Shown here piece after piece: positions 10,518-19,543 of a stretch of DNA of 64,000 nt. This stretch comes from Dinoroseobacter sp049800775 (GTDB taxonomy: Bacteria > Pseudomonadota > Alphaproteobacteria > Rhodobacterales > Rhodobacteraceae). Location: contig NZ_JBNAFR010000001.1 in assembly GCF_049800775.1 (NCBI RefSeq), forward strand, positions 310,001-374,000, written 5' to 3'. A program made the position numbers and the translations under genes. Positions within the stretch are counted from its first letter, which is position 1, and each line of letters starts with the position of its first letter. The notes below the pieces were generated by a model that saw only the letters and a program-made list of their open reading frames with translations, searched no databases and had not been told where the DNA came from.

Positions 10518-11648
10518 ATGTCTATCAGAACCACTTTCACCGCCCTCACCGCCCTGGCCGTCGCCAGTGGTGCCTGGGCTCAGGACGCCCCGCGCCCCGA
10601 AGGGCTGGCCGCGCTCGGGCCGCCGCCGATCCCGGCGGACAACCCGCAAACCCCGGAGAAGGTCGCGCTAGGCGAGATGCTGTTCTTTGACCCGATCCTG
10701 TCGGGCAACTACGGGATGCCCTGCTCGGCCTGCCACCTGCCCGAAGCGGGCTGGGCGGTGCAGGACCGAATCAGCTTCGGCTATCCGGGCACGACCCATT
10801 GGCGCAACAGCCAGACGGTCATCAACTCGGCCTATTACGGCAAGCTCTTTTGGGCGGGTGCCTCGGGCTCGCTGGAGCATCAGGCCCGCTCGGCCGCCCG
10901 TGGCGGGGTCGCGGGCAATGGCGAGGATGACGGGATGGAGGCGCGGCTTGCCTTTGTGCCCGAATACGTCACGGCCTTCAACGAGGTCTTCGGCGATGAC
11001 TGGCCGTCCGTCCGCCATGCCTATATGGCCATCGCCGCCTATCAGCGGACCCTCGTGCAGACCGATACGCCCTTCGACAATTACATGAACGGCGATGACG
11101 AAGCCCTTGATGAGGCTCAGAAACGTGGACTGGACCTCTTTGCGGGCAAGGCGAATTGCATCGCCTGCCATTCCGGACCGCTCTTGTCAAACGAGGGTTA
11201 CTACAATACCGGCGTGCCGCCCTATGACGGCTGGGAAGAGGACGAGCTGGCCCAGATCACCTTCCGGTTCGAGCTTTATGCCAAGGGCTCCACGGAGGAG
11301 ATGTACCGCACGACCAAGGACGATCCGGGCCTCTATTTCCGCACCAAGCAGAAGGCCGACAAGGGCAAGTTCCGTGTGCCGTCCCTGCGCTACACGGCCT
11401 ACACTTTCCCCTACATGCATAATGGCATGATCGAGACCCTCGAGGACGTGGTCGAGTTCTATGATCAGGGCGGCGGCGAGAACGAGTTCTCGGCCAACAA
11501 GTCCGAGCTGATCCAGCCCCTTGGCCTGACGGCGGAGGAGAAAGCCGATCTGGTGGCCTTCCTGGGCAGCCTTTCGGGCGAAGAGATCCTGCCCGAGCCC
11601 CCCGAACTTCCCTCCATGCAGCCGCTCCCCGCGGTCGCGCAGAACTGA
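10518..11648 (+). CDS. idrP: Second di-haem cytochrome c peroxidase of the cluster (IdrP type)
   Basis: The protein has 376 residues and a Sec signal peptide about 1-21 (GAWAQ). Haem motifs are CSACH at 69-73 and CIACH at 214-218. A PYMHNGMIETLEDVVEFYDQGGG segment near the C-terminus parallels the neighbour's. It shares the family but not close identity with the preceding gene. It has a larger insertion between the haems and a long loop around residues 245-280. It begins 11 bp after that gene and ends 15 bp before the Rieske gene, so all four genes form one transcription unit. Paired peroxidases of this type are not part of arsenite oxidase operons and are the main mark of an Idr cluster. Confidence 0.85.
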   Translation: MSIRTTFTALTALAVASGAWAQDAPRPEGLAALGPPPIPADNPQTPEKVALGEMLFFDPILSGNYGMPCSACHLPEAGWAVQDRISFGYPGTTHWRNSQTVINSAYYGKLFWAGASGSLEHQARSAARGGVAGNGEDDGMEARLAFVPEYVTAFNEVFGDDWPSVRHAYMAIAAYQRTLVQTDTPFDNYMNGDDEALDEAQKRGLDLFAGKANCIACHSGPLLSNEGYYNTGVPPYDGWEEDELAQITFRFELYAKGSTEEMYRTTKDDPGLYFRTKQKADKGKFRVPSLRYTAYTFPYMHNGMIETLEDVVEFYDQGGGENEFSANKSELIQPLGLTAEEKADLVAFLGSLSGEEILPEPPELPSMQPLPAVAQN

Positions 11649-11663
11649 CGAGGAGACACGATT

Positions 11664-12251
11664 ATGAGCAACGTAGATCCGAAAATCCTCGCAGCCATCA
11701 ATGGCGAAGAGGGCGAGGCCAGCAAGGCAGGCACCCGCAAGTGCCTGCAAACGCGGCGGCAATTCCTGCTCACGGGCGGGATCGCCACCACGGTGGTGAT
11801 GGTCGGCATCCCCGGCCTGCCGCAGGCGCAGACCCCCGCGGCGGTCTCGACCTATCCGCGCAAGTTCATCGCCAAGCTGAGCGAGCTCAGCGTCGATGAG
11901 CCCTTCGATTTCGAATACCCCGATGAGGGGCAATACGCGGAATCGATCCTCGTGAAGCTCGGCAAGGAGGCCGGTGGCGGTCTCGGCCCGGACAAGGATG
12001 TGGTGGCGTTCAACTATACCTGCACCCATCAGGGCGGCCCGCTTCAGGGCACCTACCAGGCGGCGGACAAGGCGCTTGGGCCCTGCCCGTTGCACCTGAC
12101 CACCTTCGATCTGACCCGGCACGGGATCTTCATCTCGGGGCAAGCGTATCAGTCGCTGCCGCAAGTGCTTCTCGAGCTCGACGGCGACGACATCTACGCC
12201 GTGGGCATGTTCGGCCTGATCTATGGCCGCTTCGACAATCTGCAGGGCTGA
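11664..12251 (+). CDS. idrB: Rieske iron-sulfur subunit of iodate reductase (IdrB; AioB-like)
   Basis: The protein has 195 residues. A twin-arginine signal TRRQFLLTGG lies at about 30-39, followed by a hydrophobic stretch, so the folded protein is exported by Tat. The Rieske [2Fe-2S] ligands are Cys120/His122 in CTH and Cys141/His144 in CPLH. In AioAB-type enzymes this subunit passes electrons between the molybdenum subunit and periplasmic cytochromes and carries the catalytic subunit across the membrane. The next gene, 12 bp downstream, encodes the large subunit without a signal. Sequence alone does not separate AioB from IdrB; the flanking peroxidases do. Confidence 0.85.
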   Translation: MSNVDPKILAAINGEEGEASKAGTRKCLQTRRQFLLTGGIATTVVMVGIPGLPQAQTPAAVSTYPRKFIAKLSELSVDEPFDFEYPDEGQYAESILVKLGKEAGGGLGPDKDVVAFNYTCTHQGGPLQGTYQAADKALGPCPLHLTTFDLTRHGIFISGQAYQSLPQVLLELDGDDIYAVGMFGLIYGRFDNLQG

Positions 12252-12263
12252 GGAGAAACCGAT

Positions 12264-14939
12264 ATGTCCACACCGTATTACGTCCCCGAAGAATCCGTCC
12301 CCCTGCCGCCGCCCGACGCGGATGTGCTGAGCACGGCCTGCGACTATTGCATCGTCGCCTGCGGCTACAAAGTCTATCGCTGGCCCGTCCGGGGCGGTCG
12401 CAATGGCGGCCCGGCGGCCGCTGACAACGCCTTTGGCGAGGATTTCCCTGTGGCCCCGCTGGGCCCGTGGATCGCGCCGAACATGCACAATATCGTGCTG
12501 CATAATGGCGAGCCCCATCACATCGTGATCATCCCCGACAAGGATACGGAGTTCGTGAACTACTCCGGCAACTCGTCCATTCGGGGCGGTGCGCTGGCGC
12601 AGAAGGTCTACAATCCGCAAACGCCCACGCGGGACCGTCTGACCTCGCCCATGGTGCGGATGTTCGGCGTGCTGATGCCAGTGACCTGGGATTTCGCGCT
12701 CGATATCGCCGCCGAGGTGGGCAACCACGTGCTCGAAAAGCACGGGACGAATGCCTACGGGGTCAAGACCTTCTCCTATGGCTATATGGAGAACACCTAC
12801 GCGATCACGAAATACGCCCTGCGCCATGTGCGCACCGCGAATTTCACCTTCCACGATACGCCGTCGGATGTGACCTCCACCCCCGGGTTCCGGGATGCGG
12901 GTTTCGACAATTTTGGCCCCAGCTATGATGACTGGGCCGAGGCCGACACCCTGCTGATGTGTGGCACGGACCCCTACGAGTCCAAGACGATCCTGTTCAC
13001 CGATTACATCATGCCCGCGATCCAGGGCGGCCAGAAGGCGATCTTCATGCTGCCGCGTTCGACCGCCGGTGTGGCCTTTGCGGTCAAGAACGGCGGGCTC
13101 TTGCTCGACATCCAGCCGGGCACGGACCTGCCCGTGGTGCTCGCGATTGCCCGGGTGATCGTCGAGAATGGCTGGGAAGACACCGAGTGGATCCAGAACT
13201 GGGTCAACAACAAATGGGAAAGCTCGTCTGGCTTTGGCCAGGGTACACGGAACACCCCGTGGCAGTGGCGCACGACCTGGGGCAAGTTCCAGACTGCGGG
13301 GTTCGAGGATTGGAAAGAATGGCTGCTGGCGCAGGACTATTCCAAGCCCGAGGTTGCCGCCGAGATGGCCCAGATCGACGTGGAAAAGATCTATACCGCA
13401 GCCGAGTGGATGGCCAAGCCCAAGGAAGACGGCTCGCGGCCCAAGACCAGCCTGATGATCGAGAAAGGCTTCTACTGGTCCAACAATACCGGCAACACCC
13501 AGGCGATCTCGGCCCTCGGGATCGTGTGTGGCGCGGGCGGACGCCCGGGTCAGGTCATTGGCCGGGCCGGTGGGCACCAGCGTGGCGGCCTGCGCGGCGG
13601 CGGATACCCCCGCAACAAATCGCCAGAGAAGCTGCCCGGACGGCGGCGGCGCGCCATGGATACAGACCGGTATCTCATGAGCGGGCACACCCGTCTCGCC
13701 CATGTCATCGGCACCACTTGGGTGCAGGCCATGTGCGGCTCGCAAAGCTTGCAGGCGAAGTTCGATGAGCTCACGACCCGCAACCCGCATCAGGTCATGT
13801 CCTTTGAGAAACAGGACATCATCGACACCCTGAAACGGCGTGCGGATAGCGGTGGCATGGTGGTGTGGAACCAGGATATCTATCTGGTCGACCCGATCGG
13901 CGCGCGCTACGCGGATATCGTCTTTCCGGCCAGCGGTTGGGGCGAGGACACCTTCACCCGCGCCAATGGCGAGCGGCGTCTCCGGCTCTATCCCAAGTTC
14001 TACGATGCGCCGGGCGATGCCAAGCCGGATTGGTGGATCATCGCGAACCTTGCCAAGAAGATGGGCTTTGAAGGCTTCGATTGGGAAAACTCGAACGAAG
14101 TGCTTGAGGAAGGTGCGCGGCATTCCCGCGGCAGCCGCAAGGACTTCAACATGGTGCTGGTCAAGGCCCGGCAGGAGGGCAAGACGCTCCACGAGAAGTT
14201 CGCCGAGTTCGGCACCAACGGCATCCAGGGACCGGTACTCATGGATGGCGAGGGCAATCTCGTCGGGACCAAGCGTCTGCATGATGTGACCCGCGAGTTG
14301 CCTGCCAAAGGCCCCGTGGGCAAGAACGTCTTCAACAAGAAGCTCACCCATTTCAACAGCCAGACCGGCAAGTGCAACATCCAGAAAGCGCCCTGGGATC
14401 TGTTCTCCAGCTATTGGGAATGGCTCAAGCCGCGCGAGGACGAGATCTGGATCAGCTCGGGCCGGATCAACGAGCGCTGGCAGTCCGGCTATGACGACCG
14501 CCGCCGCCCCTATATCGTGCAGCGCTGGCCGGAGAACTGGATCGAGATCCACCCGAGCGTGGCCGAGGCCCGTGGGATCGAGAACGGCGACTACGTGCAG
14601 GTCTATTCCGACCGGATCCCGGTTCAGAAGGACACGATCGTGGGCGTCGAAGGGTCCGATTTCGACTTTGCCGAGCTGCTCAAGAACGGCCATATCGAAC
14701 TGACCCGCGCCTCGATCACGGCGGTGGCCATCGTCACCCCGGCGGTGAAGGAAAACCTTGGCTATATGGATTTCCTCCATACCGCGCAGCCTGCGAATGC
14801 GCTCTCGGGTCGGGTCGTCGACTGGATCAGCGGCAATTACAACTACAAGATGGGCGTCGGCAAAGTGCGCAAGATGGGCGAAAGCCCGTACAAGTCACAA
14901 TTCCGCTCGATGTCCTTCGCCCGCCGCGACATCGCCTGA
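12264..14939 (+). CDS. idrA: Molybdopterin catalytic subunit of iodate reductase (IdrA; AioA-like)
   Basis: This is an 891-residue DMSO-reductase-superfamily enzyme. The N-terminal C26-x2-C29-x3-C33 in CDYCIVACGYKVY matches the [3Fe-4S] motif of the AioA group. R434-x3-H438 in GRAGGHQRGG matches the Arg/His pair that lines the molybdenum pocket in arsenite oxidase. There is no signal peptide, as expected for export piggy-backed on the Tat-carrying Rieske partner. It is longer than typical AioA (about 820-830 aa). Context favours iodate reductase: two di-haem peroxidases lie in the same operon, and no arsenic-sensing or arsenic-resistance genes are present. The expected reaction is periplasmic reduction of iodate as a respiratory acceptor. 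Arsenite oxidase remains the alternative. Confidence 0.82.
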   Translation: MSTPYYVPEESVPLPPPDADVLSTACDYCIVACGYKVYRWPVRGGRNGGPAAADNAFGEDFPVAPLGPWIAPNMHNIVLHNGEPHHIVIIPDKDTEFVNYSGNSSIRGGALAQKVYNPQTPTRDRLTSPMVRMFGVLMPVTWDFALDIAAEVGNHVLEKHGTNAYGVKTFSYGYMENTYAITKYALRHVRTANFTFHDTPSDVTSTPGFRDAGFDNFGPSYDDWAEADTLLMCGTDPYESKTILFTDYIMPAIQGGQKAIFMLPRSTAGVAFAVKNGGLLLDIQPGTDLPVVLAIARVIVENGWEDTEWIQNWVNNKWESSSGFGQGTRNTPWQWRTTWGKFQTAGFEDWKEWLLAQDYSKPEVAAEMAQIDVEKIYTAAEWMAKPKEDGSRPKTSLMIEKGFYWSNNTGNTQAISALGIVCGAGGRPGQVIGRAGGHQRGGLRGGGYPRNKSPEKLPGRRRRAMDTDRYLMSGHTRLAHVIGTTWVQAMCGSQSLQAKFDELTTRNPHQVMSFEKQDIIDTLKRRADSGGMVVWNQDIYLVDPIGARYADIVFPASGWGEDTFTRANGERRLRLYPKFYDAPGDAKPDWWIIANLAKKMGFEGFDWENSNEVLEEGARHSRGSRKDFNMVLVKARQEGKTLHEKFAEFGTNGIQGPVLMDGEGNLVGTKRLHDVTRELPAKGPVGKNVFNKKLTHFNSQTGKCNIQKAPWDLFSSYWEWLKPREDEIWISSGRINERWQSGYDDRRRPYIVQRWPENWIEIHPSVAEARGIENGDYVQVYSDRIPVQKDTIVGVEGSDFDFAELLKNGHIELTRASITAVAIVTPAVKENLGYMDFLHTAQPANALSGRVVDWISGNYNYKMGVGKVRKMGESPYKSQFRSMSFARRDIA

Positions 14940-14954
14940 TTTCAAAGGCTTCTG

Positions 14955-14979
14955 CCCCCGGCGCGCCCTGCGCCGGGGG
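14955..14979 (+). other. Strong stem-loop between idrA and the HEAT gene
   Basis: CCCCCGGCGC (14955-14964) pairs perfectly with GCGCCGGGGG (14970-14979) around a 5-base loop. Only a short T-poor stretch follows, so it is more likely a transcript-stabilising or partial attenuating structure than a full terminator. It would set structural genes apart from the accessory genes. Confidence 0.6.
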
Positions 14980-14993
14980 ACCTTTCCAGACAT

Positions 14994-17141
14994 ATGAGAG
15001 ATCCGATGCGTGACTTGCCCATGGCCCCCATGCCCGCCGAGACCGCAGCGATGCTGGCCACTCACATCCGGAGTGAAAACGAAATTCTTCGCAGCGCGGC
15101 GATCAAGGCCCTTGCCGGTCTTGGGGTCGCCCCTGCCCTGTCCCTGCCGCTTCTGACCGAGGCGCTGATGGACCCCGACCCCGATGTGCGCACCGATGCG
15201 ATGGAGGCGCTGAGACTTAGTGCCGCGCCCGATCATGCCGAGACCCTGATCTTCTCGCTCGAGAACGATCCCGTGCGCGAGGTCAAGCGCGCCGCCCTCT
15301 CCGGGCTGGCACGTCTGCGCGACAGCTCGGCGCTGGCGCGGATCCGCGCGCTCAGCCTTTCGCGTTGCGAGGACCATGTGGCCTGGGAGGATGAGAACAG
15401 CGATTGGGAGGATTGGCTCGACATCCAGATCGCGGCCATCGACGCCCTGGGCGAGATGGGCGTGACGGCGGCCATCCCCGATCTGATGGCGGCACGGGAT
15501 GATGAGCTTGGCCAGACCCTCGACATCCCGGTCTTCGAGGCGCTCTTGAGGATGGGCAATGAGGGGGTGGTCTGGCTCCTCGCGATCCTGCAGACCGAGG
15601 GCGGACCGGCCCGGCGTCGGGCGCTGTCCATGCTGTGTCGGCTGGACCCTGCGGCGCTGGCCGATCATCTGGACGCGCTGATCGCGAGCCCCGATGCGCC
15701 GCTCCGGGCCCGGGCCCTGAGCCAGATGGATCCGGGTGATCCGCGTTTGGCCCGGCTTGCTGCCGAGGACCCGGCGGCATCCGTGCGTGTGGCCGCCCTG
15801 CACCAAGCCGCGTCCGCGCAGCCGGATCTGCCGATCGCTGCCCTGCGGGACCCCGCGCCCGAGGTGCAAGCCGCCGCGCTGGACACCCTTGCCGAAGATC
15901 TCGCGCCCGACGTGGCCGAAGCGCTGGTGGACAACATGCTGGCCTGGCTGGATCAGGGCGCGCAGGCGCTTGTCCGCGCCGTCGCCCGGCACTTGCCGCG
16001 CCGAGCACCGGACCGCGCGCGCGCACCATTGCTGACATTGATCGCGGATCCTCTGCGCCCGCTCGATGCCCGCATCGCTGCCGTCAAGGCACTGGCCGGG
16101 ATGGATCCGGCCGTCGAGACCGGGTGCCTGACCGCGCTGTTGTCCAACCCGGCGCAGCAGATCCGCGCCACGACGCTGGTCGCCCTGCGCGACCGGGCCG
16201 AGGCCGGGGATGACGCGGCGGCCGAAGCCGTCCGCGCAGCCATTCACGGCACGCTTTTGGCCGAAGATGCAACGCAAGCAGAGGACACCGCCCTCGGCGA
16301 CGGGCCGGACATGACCGTGCCCAAAGAGGGCGAGAGCGGCCCGTGCCGGATCCGGATTTCCCTCGAAGGAGAGATCATCGAGCAGGCCGAAGCCCCCAAG
16401 GCAACCGGTCAGTCGACCCTTGCGTCCATCCTCGCCCCGATGGAGGCCATGCCAGAGGACGCGGATCTGGCCGAGGACACCCCCGAAGAGGCCCCGTCGA
16501 AACGCCGCCGTCGCCGCGCCGTCGAAGGGCCCGCCGCCGTGGCCGAGGCGCTGGTTGCCGAAGCGATCCAGATCTGCGGCACCGCCCGGATTGATGGCAT
16601 GGTCCCGGCCCTGCTGGCCGCCCGCCTTGCGGCGCCGGACAGCGCACAGCGCGCGATCTGGACGGCGCTCTGCCAAACCTCGCCCGACCCGGCCTGTGCC
16701 GAGGATCTGTTGAGTGCGGCCCATGCCGCCCATGATCACGAGGACCCGGTCATTCGTGGCGCTGCCTTTGCGGTGCTGGCCGCACGCGCGCCCGACAGCC
16801 CCTGCCTCGCCGCCGCGCTCAGGGATCCGGACGCGCTGATCCGGGCGGCGGCCATCCGTCGTCAGCCTCCGGAGGTGGCCATGGCCCATCTCGTTGACGA
16901 CGCGATGCCCGCGCGTCACGCGGCGGTGGATGTGGTGCTCGCCGAAGGAAGTGACGCGCTGCAGCGCCAGATGGCGGATGAGATCGCCGCGGCGGAACGA
17001 GCCGATACGCTGGCCTATGCGCTGGCCCAGTCCGGGCCTGCGCGCGAGTGGTACTACCAGCGGCTCGGCACCCCCGGGCTGGGCGATCGCGCGGTTTTCA
17101 TCCTGCTGGACGCGGCAGGCCAATTGGCCCCGACCGCCTGA
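14994..17141 (+). CDS. Large HEAT-repeat protein linked to the molybdoenzyme operon
   Basis: The protein has 715 residues built of tandem HEAT/PBS-lyase-type helical repeats. Examples are IRSENEILRSAAIKALAGLG, DPDPDVRTDAMEALR, DPVREVKRAALSGLARL and DPAPEVQAAALDTLAEDL. The repeats occupy about 10-425 and again about 545-690. They are separated by an acidic, low-complexity linker that ends in a KRRRRRA basic patch near residue 505. There is no signal peptide or membrane segment. HEAT solenoids bind proteins, so a chaperone or scaffold role in maturing IdrA/IdrB is a reasonable inference from its place between idrA and moeA, but nothing in the sequence proves it. ATG 15006 is an alternative start. 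Confidence 0.8.
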   Translation: MRDPMRDLPMAPMPAETAAMLATHIRSENEILRSAAIKALAGLGVAPALSLPLLTEALMDPDPDVRTDAMEALRLSAAPDHAETLIFSLENDPVREVKRAALSGLARLRDSSALARIRALSLSRCEDHVAWEDENSDWEDWLDIQIAAIDALGEMGVTAAIPDLMAARDDELGQTLDIPVFEALLRMGNEGVVWLLAILQTEGGPARRRALSMLCRLDPAALADHLDALIASPDAPLRARALSQMDPGDPRLARLAAEDPAASVRVAALHQAASAQPDLPIAALRDPAPEVQAAALDTLAEDLAPDVAEALVDNMLAWLDQGAQALVRAVARHLPRRAPDRARAPLLTLIADPLRPLDARIAAVKALAGMDPAVETGCLTALLSNPAQQIRATTLVALRDRAEAGDDAAAEAVRAAIHGTLLAEDATQAEDTALGDGPDMTVPKEGESGPCRIRISLEGEIIEQAEAPKATGQSTLASILAPMEAMPEDADLAEDTPEEAPSKRRRRRAVEGPAAVAEALVAEAIQICGTARIDGMVPALLAARLAAPDSAQRAIWTALCQTSPDPACAEDLLSAAHAAHDHEDPVIRGAAFAVLAARAPDSPCLAAALRDPDALIRAAAIRRQPPEVAMAHLVDDAMPARHAAVDVVLAEGSDALQRQMADEIAAAERADTLAYALAQSGPAREWYYQRLGTPGLGDRAVFILLDAAGQLAPTA

Positions 17142-17157
17142 GGGATGGGAGCGTGCC

Positions 17158-18426
17158 ATGAACCGCCCGATGCGCAACCCGGTCTGTGCCTGCGATGATC
17201 CGGCCCGAACGGCAGCGCTGATCTCTGTCGAAACCGCCTTTGCGCGGCTTGGGGAGGCGGTGCGCCCCCTTCGGGATTACGAGGAGCTCCGCCTGACCGA
17301 CGCATCGGGTCGGGTCCTCGCCGCACCGGTGACAGCCCGGGCTGCCCTGCCCCCCTTCGACAACGCCGCCATGGATGGCTACGCCCTGCGCGCGGCGGAT
17401 CTGGCAGGGGACGGTCCATGGCAGCTGCCCGTGGGCGCGCGTATTGCAGCGGGTCAGTGGCCCGAGGGCCCCTCCGGCGGCGCGGCGCGGATCTTCACCG
17501 GCGCGCCCTTGCCCGCGTGGGCCGATACGGTGGTCATGCAAGAGGATGTCACGCGCCGGGACGGCGGGATCACCCTGCCCGAGCGCCCGCCTTGCGGCAG
17601 CCATGTACGCCGCGCGGGCGAGATCGCCGCGCAAGGCACCGAATTGGCCGCCGCTGGGCAGCGGTTGGGACCAAGGCAGATCGCCTCCATCGCCGCAGCA
17701 GGCCATAGCACGGTCCGGGTCTCGCGCCGCCCGCGCGCGGCCCTCGTGATCACCGGCGATGAGATCCGCAGCCCGGATGATCCCCGGGATGCCGCCGGGA
17801 TCTGGGATGTGAATGGCCCGCTCCTCCAGACTGCGCTCAACGCGAGCGGGGCGGAGGTCTCGGTCCATCACGCCCCCGACGACCGCGCAGCGACCCGCAG
17901 CTTGCTGGCAGGGCTGGCGGAAGAGGTCGATCTGATCGTCACCACCGGGGGTATCTCGGTCGGCGAGGAAGACCATGTGCGCCCGGCGATGGACGCGCTC
18001 GGGACACGGATGGCGTTCGCAGGCGTCGCGATCAAGCCAGGCAAGCCGGTGTGTTCCGGCCAGCTTGGCAAGGCGCATTGGCTCGGTCTGCCGGGCAACC
18101 CGGTCGCGGCCTTTGTCACCTGGAAGCTCTTTGGGCGTCACATGATGAACCGACTCCAAGGCATTGACAAGAATACGAAATTAACAGAGCGAGTCCGATG
18201 CGCTCACCCCCTGCAGCACCGCGCGGGCCGGGCCGAATACCGTCTGGCACGCATCGACCGAACCGCCGGGCCCGGTGCGATCACGGTGATCTGCCCGGAC
18301 AGCCGGAGCAGCGGGCACATCACATGGCTGGCACAGGCCGATGGTCTCATTTGTCTTCCGGCCCCGACTGGCGATATACCGGCGGGAACCGAACTTGCCT
18401 TTCTGCCCTTTGGCCCGCCAGACTGA
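17158..18426 (+). CDS. moeA: Molybdopterin molybdenumtransferase MoeA
   Basis: This 422-residue protein inserts molybdate into adenylated molybdopterin in the cytoplasm. Family features in order: PPFDNAAMDGYAL (about 63-75), RIFTGAPLPAWADTVVMQED (about 110-129), IAAAGHSTVRVSRRPR, and the MoCF domain segments ITTGDE-like VITGDEIRS, TTGGISVGEEDHV and LGLPGNPVAAF. The ATG at 17158 is chosen over upstream in-frame codons because a GAGGGATGGGA ribosome-binding site precedes it and those codons lie inside the HEAT gene. It is 16 bp after the HEAT gene and 15 bp before the DUF2478 gene. A copy inside the cluster suggests dedicated cofactor supply for the molybdoenzyme; a housekeeping moeA probably exists elsewhere. 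Confidence 0.93.
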   Translation: MNRPMRNPVCACDDPARTAALISVETAFARLGEAVRPLRDYEELRLTDASGRVLAAPVTARAALPPFDNAAMDGYALRAADLAGDGPWQLPVGARIAAGQWPEGPSGGAARIFTGAPLPAWADTVVMQEDVTRRDGGITLPERPPCGSHVRRAGEIAAQGTELAAAGQRLGPRQIASIAAAGHSTVRVSRRPRAALVITGDEIRSPDDPRDAAGIWDVNGPLLQTALNASGAEVSVHHAPDDRAATRSLLAGLAEEVDLIVTTGGISVGEEDHVRPAMDALGTRMAFAGVAIKPGKPVCSGQLGKAHWLGLPGNPVAAFVTWKLFGRHMMNRLQGIDKNTKLTERVRCAHPLQHRAGRAEYRLARIDRTAGPGAITVICPDSRSSGHITWLAQADGLICLPAPTGDIPAGTELAFLPFGPPD

Positions 18427-18441
18427 GAAACGAGATCGCCG

Positions 18442-18984
18442 ATGAATATCGCCTGTACCATGGCTTCGACCCGCGGGGGCACCGACCTTCTGCTTTGGGA
18501 GGTCGCAGCGCGCCTGCAACATGCGGGGCTCAAGCTGTGCGGTACGGTTCAGACCAACACCGATTGCGGCGATGACAAACCCTGCGACATGGATGTGAAA
18601 ATCCTGCCCGACGGGCCCGTGGTGCGGATCTCGCAAAGCCTTGGCGCGGGATCGCGGGGCTGTCGCCTCGATCCGCAAGCGCTGGAAAGTGCCATCGGGA
18701 TCTCGGAATCCTTCCTGCCCGATGCAGACCTGCTGGTGGTCAACAAGTTCGGCAAGCAGGAAGCCGGTGGTCGCGGCTTTCGCCCTCTGATCGCCGAGGC
18801 GCTGTCGCGGGACATCCCGGTTCTGGTCGGTCTGAACAGCCTCAACCGGGAGGCGTTCGAGACGTTCACCGGCGGAGTTGCCCAGGTTCTGGACCCCACG
18901 GTCGAGGATGTGGAGCACTGGTTGCGCACGATCCTCCCCGCGCTTGGCGAGACCGAAACGGGCGCAGGGCTGCAAAGCGCCTGA
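18442..18984 (+). CDS. DUF2478 family protein
   Basis: The protein has 180 residues. Its N-terminus reads IACTMASTRGGTDLLLWEVAARLQHAGLKLCGTVQTN, split here as a nucleotide-binding-like strand-loop-helix (about 3-22) followed by a GTVQ strand. Further on it has GSRGCRLDP, ADLLVVNKFGKQE and RDIPVLVGLN. These match DUF2478, a P-loop-like family commonly found beside molybdenum uptake, cofactor or molybdoenzyme genes. The function is not established; a role in molybdenum cofactor delivery is inferred from genomic habit. It closes the operon that begins with the peroxidases. Confidence 0.8.
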   Translation: MNIACTMASTRGGTDLLLWEVAARLQHAGLKLCGTVQTNTDCGDDKPCDMDVKILPDGPVVRISQSLGAGSRGCRLDPQALESAIGISESFLPDADLLVVNKFGKQEAGGRGFRPLIAEALSRDIPVLVGLNSLNREAFETFTGGVAQVLDPTVEDVEHWLRTILPALGETETGAGLQSA

Positions 18985-19159
18985 TCCGGGTCCGCAATGC
19001 CAACCGGCCAGGCCTTCCTGCGACGGAATGTGCGTGAAATACGGGGGCTGAGCCCGCGAATAACCTCTGTTTTTGGCAGATCCGGCTGGCCAAGCCGCTG
19101 CGGCAGGCGTAGCCTGCCCGACGATTATGCAAGCCCTGACCGATGGAGGCGTGACCCGC

Positions 19160-19543
19160 ATGACCCCCGAAGCCCACCCGATGGCGCCCGAGCACCTGCC
19201 CCGCTTCGTCGCCGCCGCCGATGGCAGCGACTACCTCATGACCGTTATGATCTTCTTCGTCATATTCGTCATTCTCGGACTGGGTGTCGCCTATTTCACC
19301 CTCCACGCGATGCCGGAAAAGATGGCGCATCATTCCAACAGCACCCAGTTGCAGCTGATCAGCGTGCTCGCGATGCTCGCGCTCTTTACCCATAACAACC
19401 TGTTCTGGGTCGGTGCGCTGGTGATTGCGGCCTTCCGGCCCCCGGATCTGATCACGCCTCTGAATTCCATTGCGTCCTCCCTCAGGGATCTGACGAGCAA
19501 GGCCGCCGAGCCAAAGACCATGCCAGAGCGCGAGACAGAGTAA
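19160..19543 (+). CDS. Small inner-membrane protein paired with a HlyD-type adaptor
   Basis: The protein has 127 residues with two membrane segments: about 26-50 (TVMIFFVIFVILGLGVAYF) and about 65-90 (LISVLAMLALFTHN through VGALVIAAF). ATG 19160 is preferred because GGAGG lies 10 bases upstream; in-frame starts further up have no ribosome-binding site. The stop is followed immediately by the ATG of the HlyD-type gene, so they are co-translated. The pair resembles the E. coli YiaW/YiaV or YibI/YibH arrangement (small DUF3302-like membrane protein plus membrane fusion protein), although I cannot confirm the same family. Function unknown. Confidence 0.75.
   Translation: MTPEAHPMAPEHLPRFVAAADGSDYLMTVMIFFVIFVILGLGVAYFTLHAMPEKMAHHSNSTQLQLISVLAMLALFTHNNLFWVGALVIAAFRPPDLITPLNSIASSLRDLTSKAAEPKTMPERETE

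Noticed and set aside
11187..14780. A leftward 1197-codon open frame covering the idrB-idrA region
   Set aside because: It is the antisense shadow of the high-GC idr genes; its translation is rich in His, Gly and Arg and has no family features, whereas the rightward genes carry haem, Rieske and molybdenum-site motifs.
12264..14939. Arsenite oxidase AioA as the primary call
   Set aside because: The enzyme type is the same, but two di-haem peroxidases share the operon and no arsenite sensor, arsenate reductase or arsenite efflux gene is near. It is kept as the alternative.
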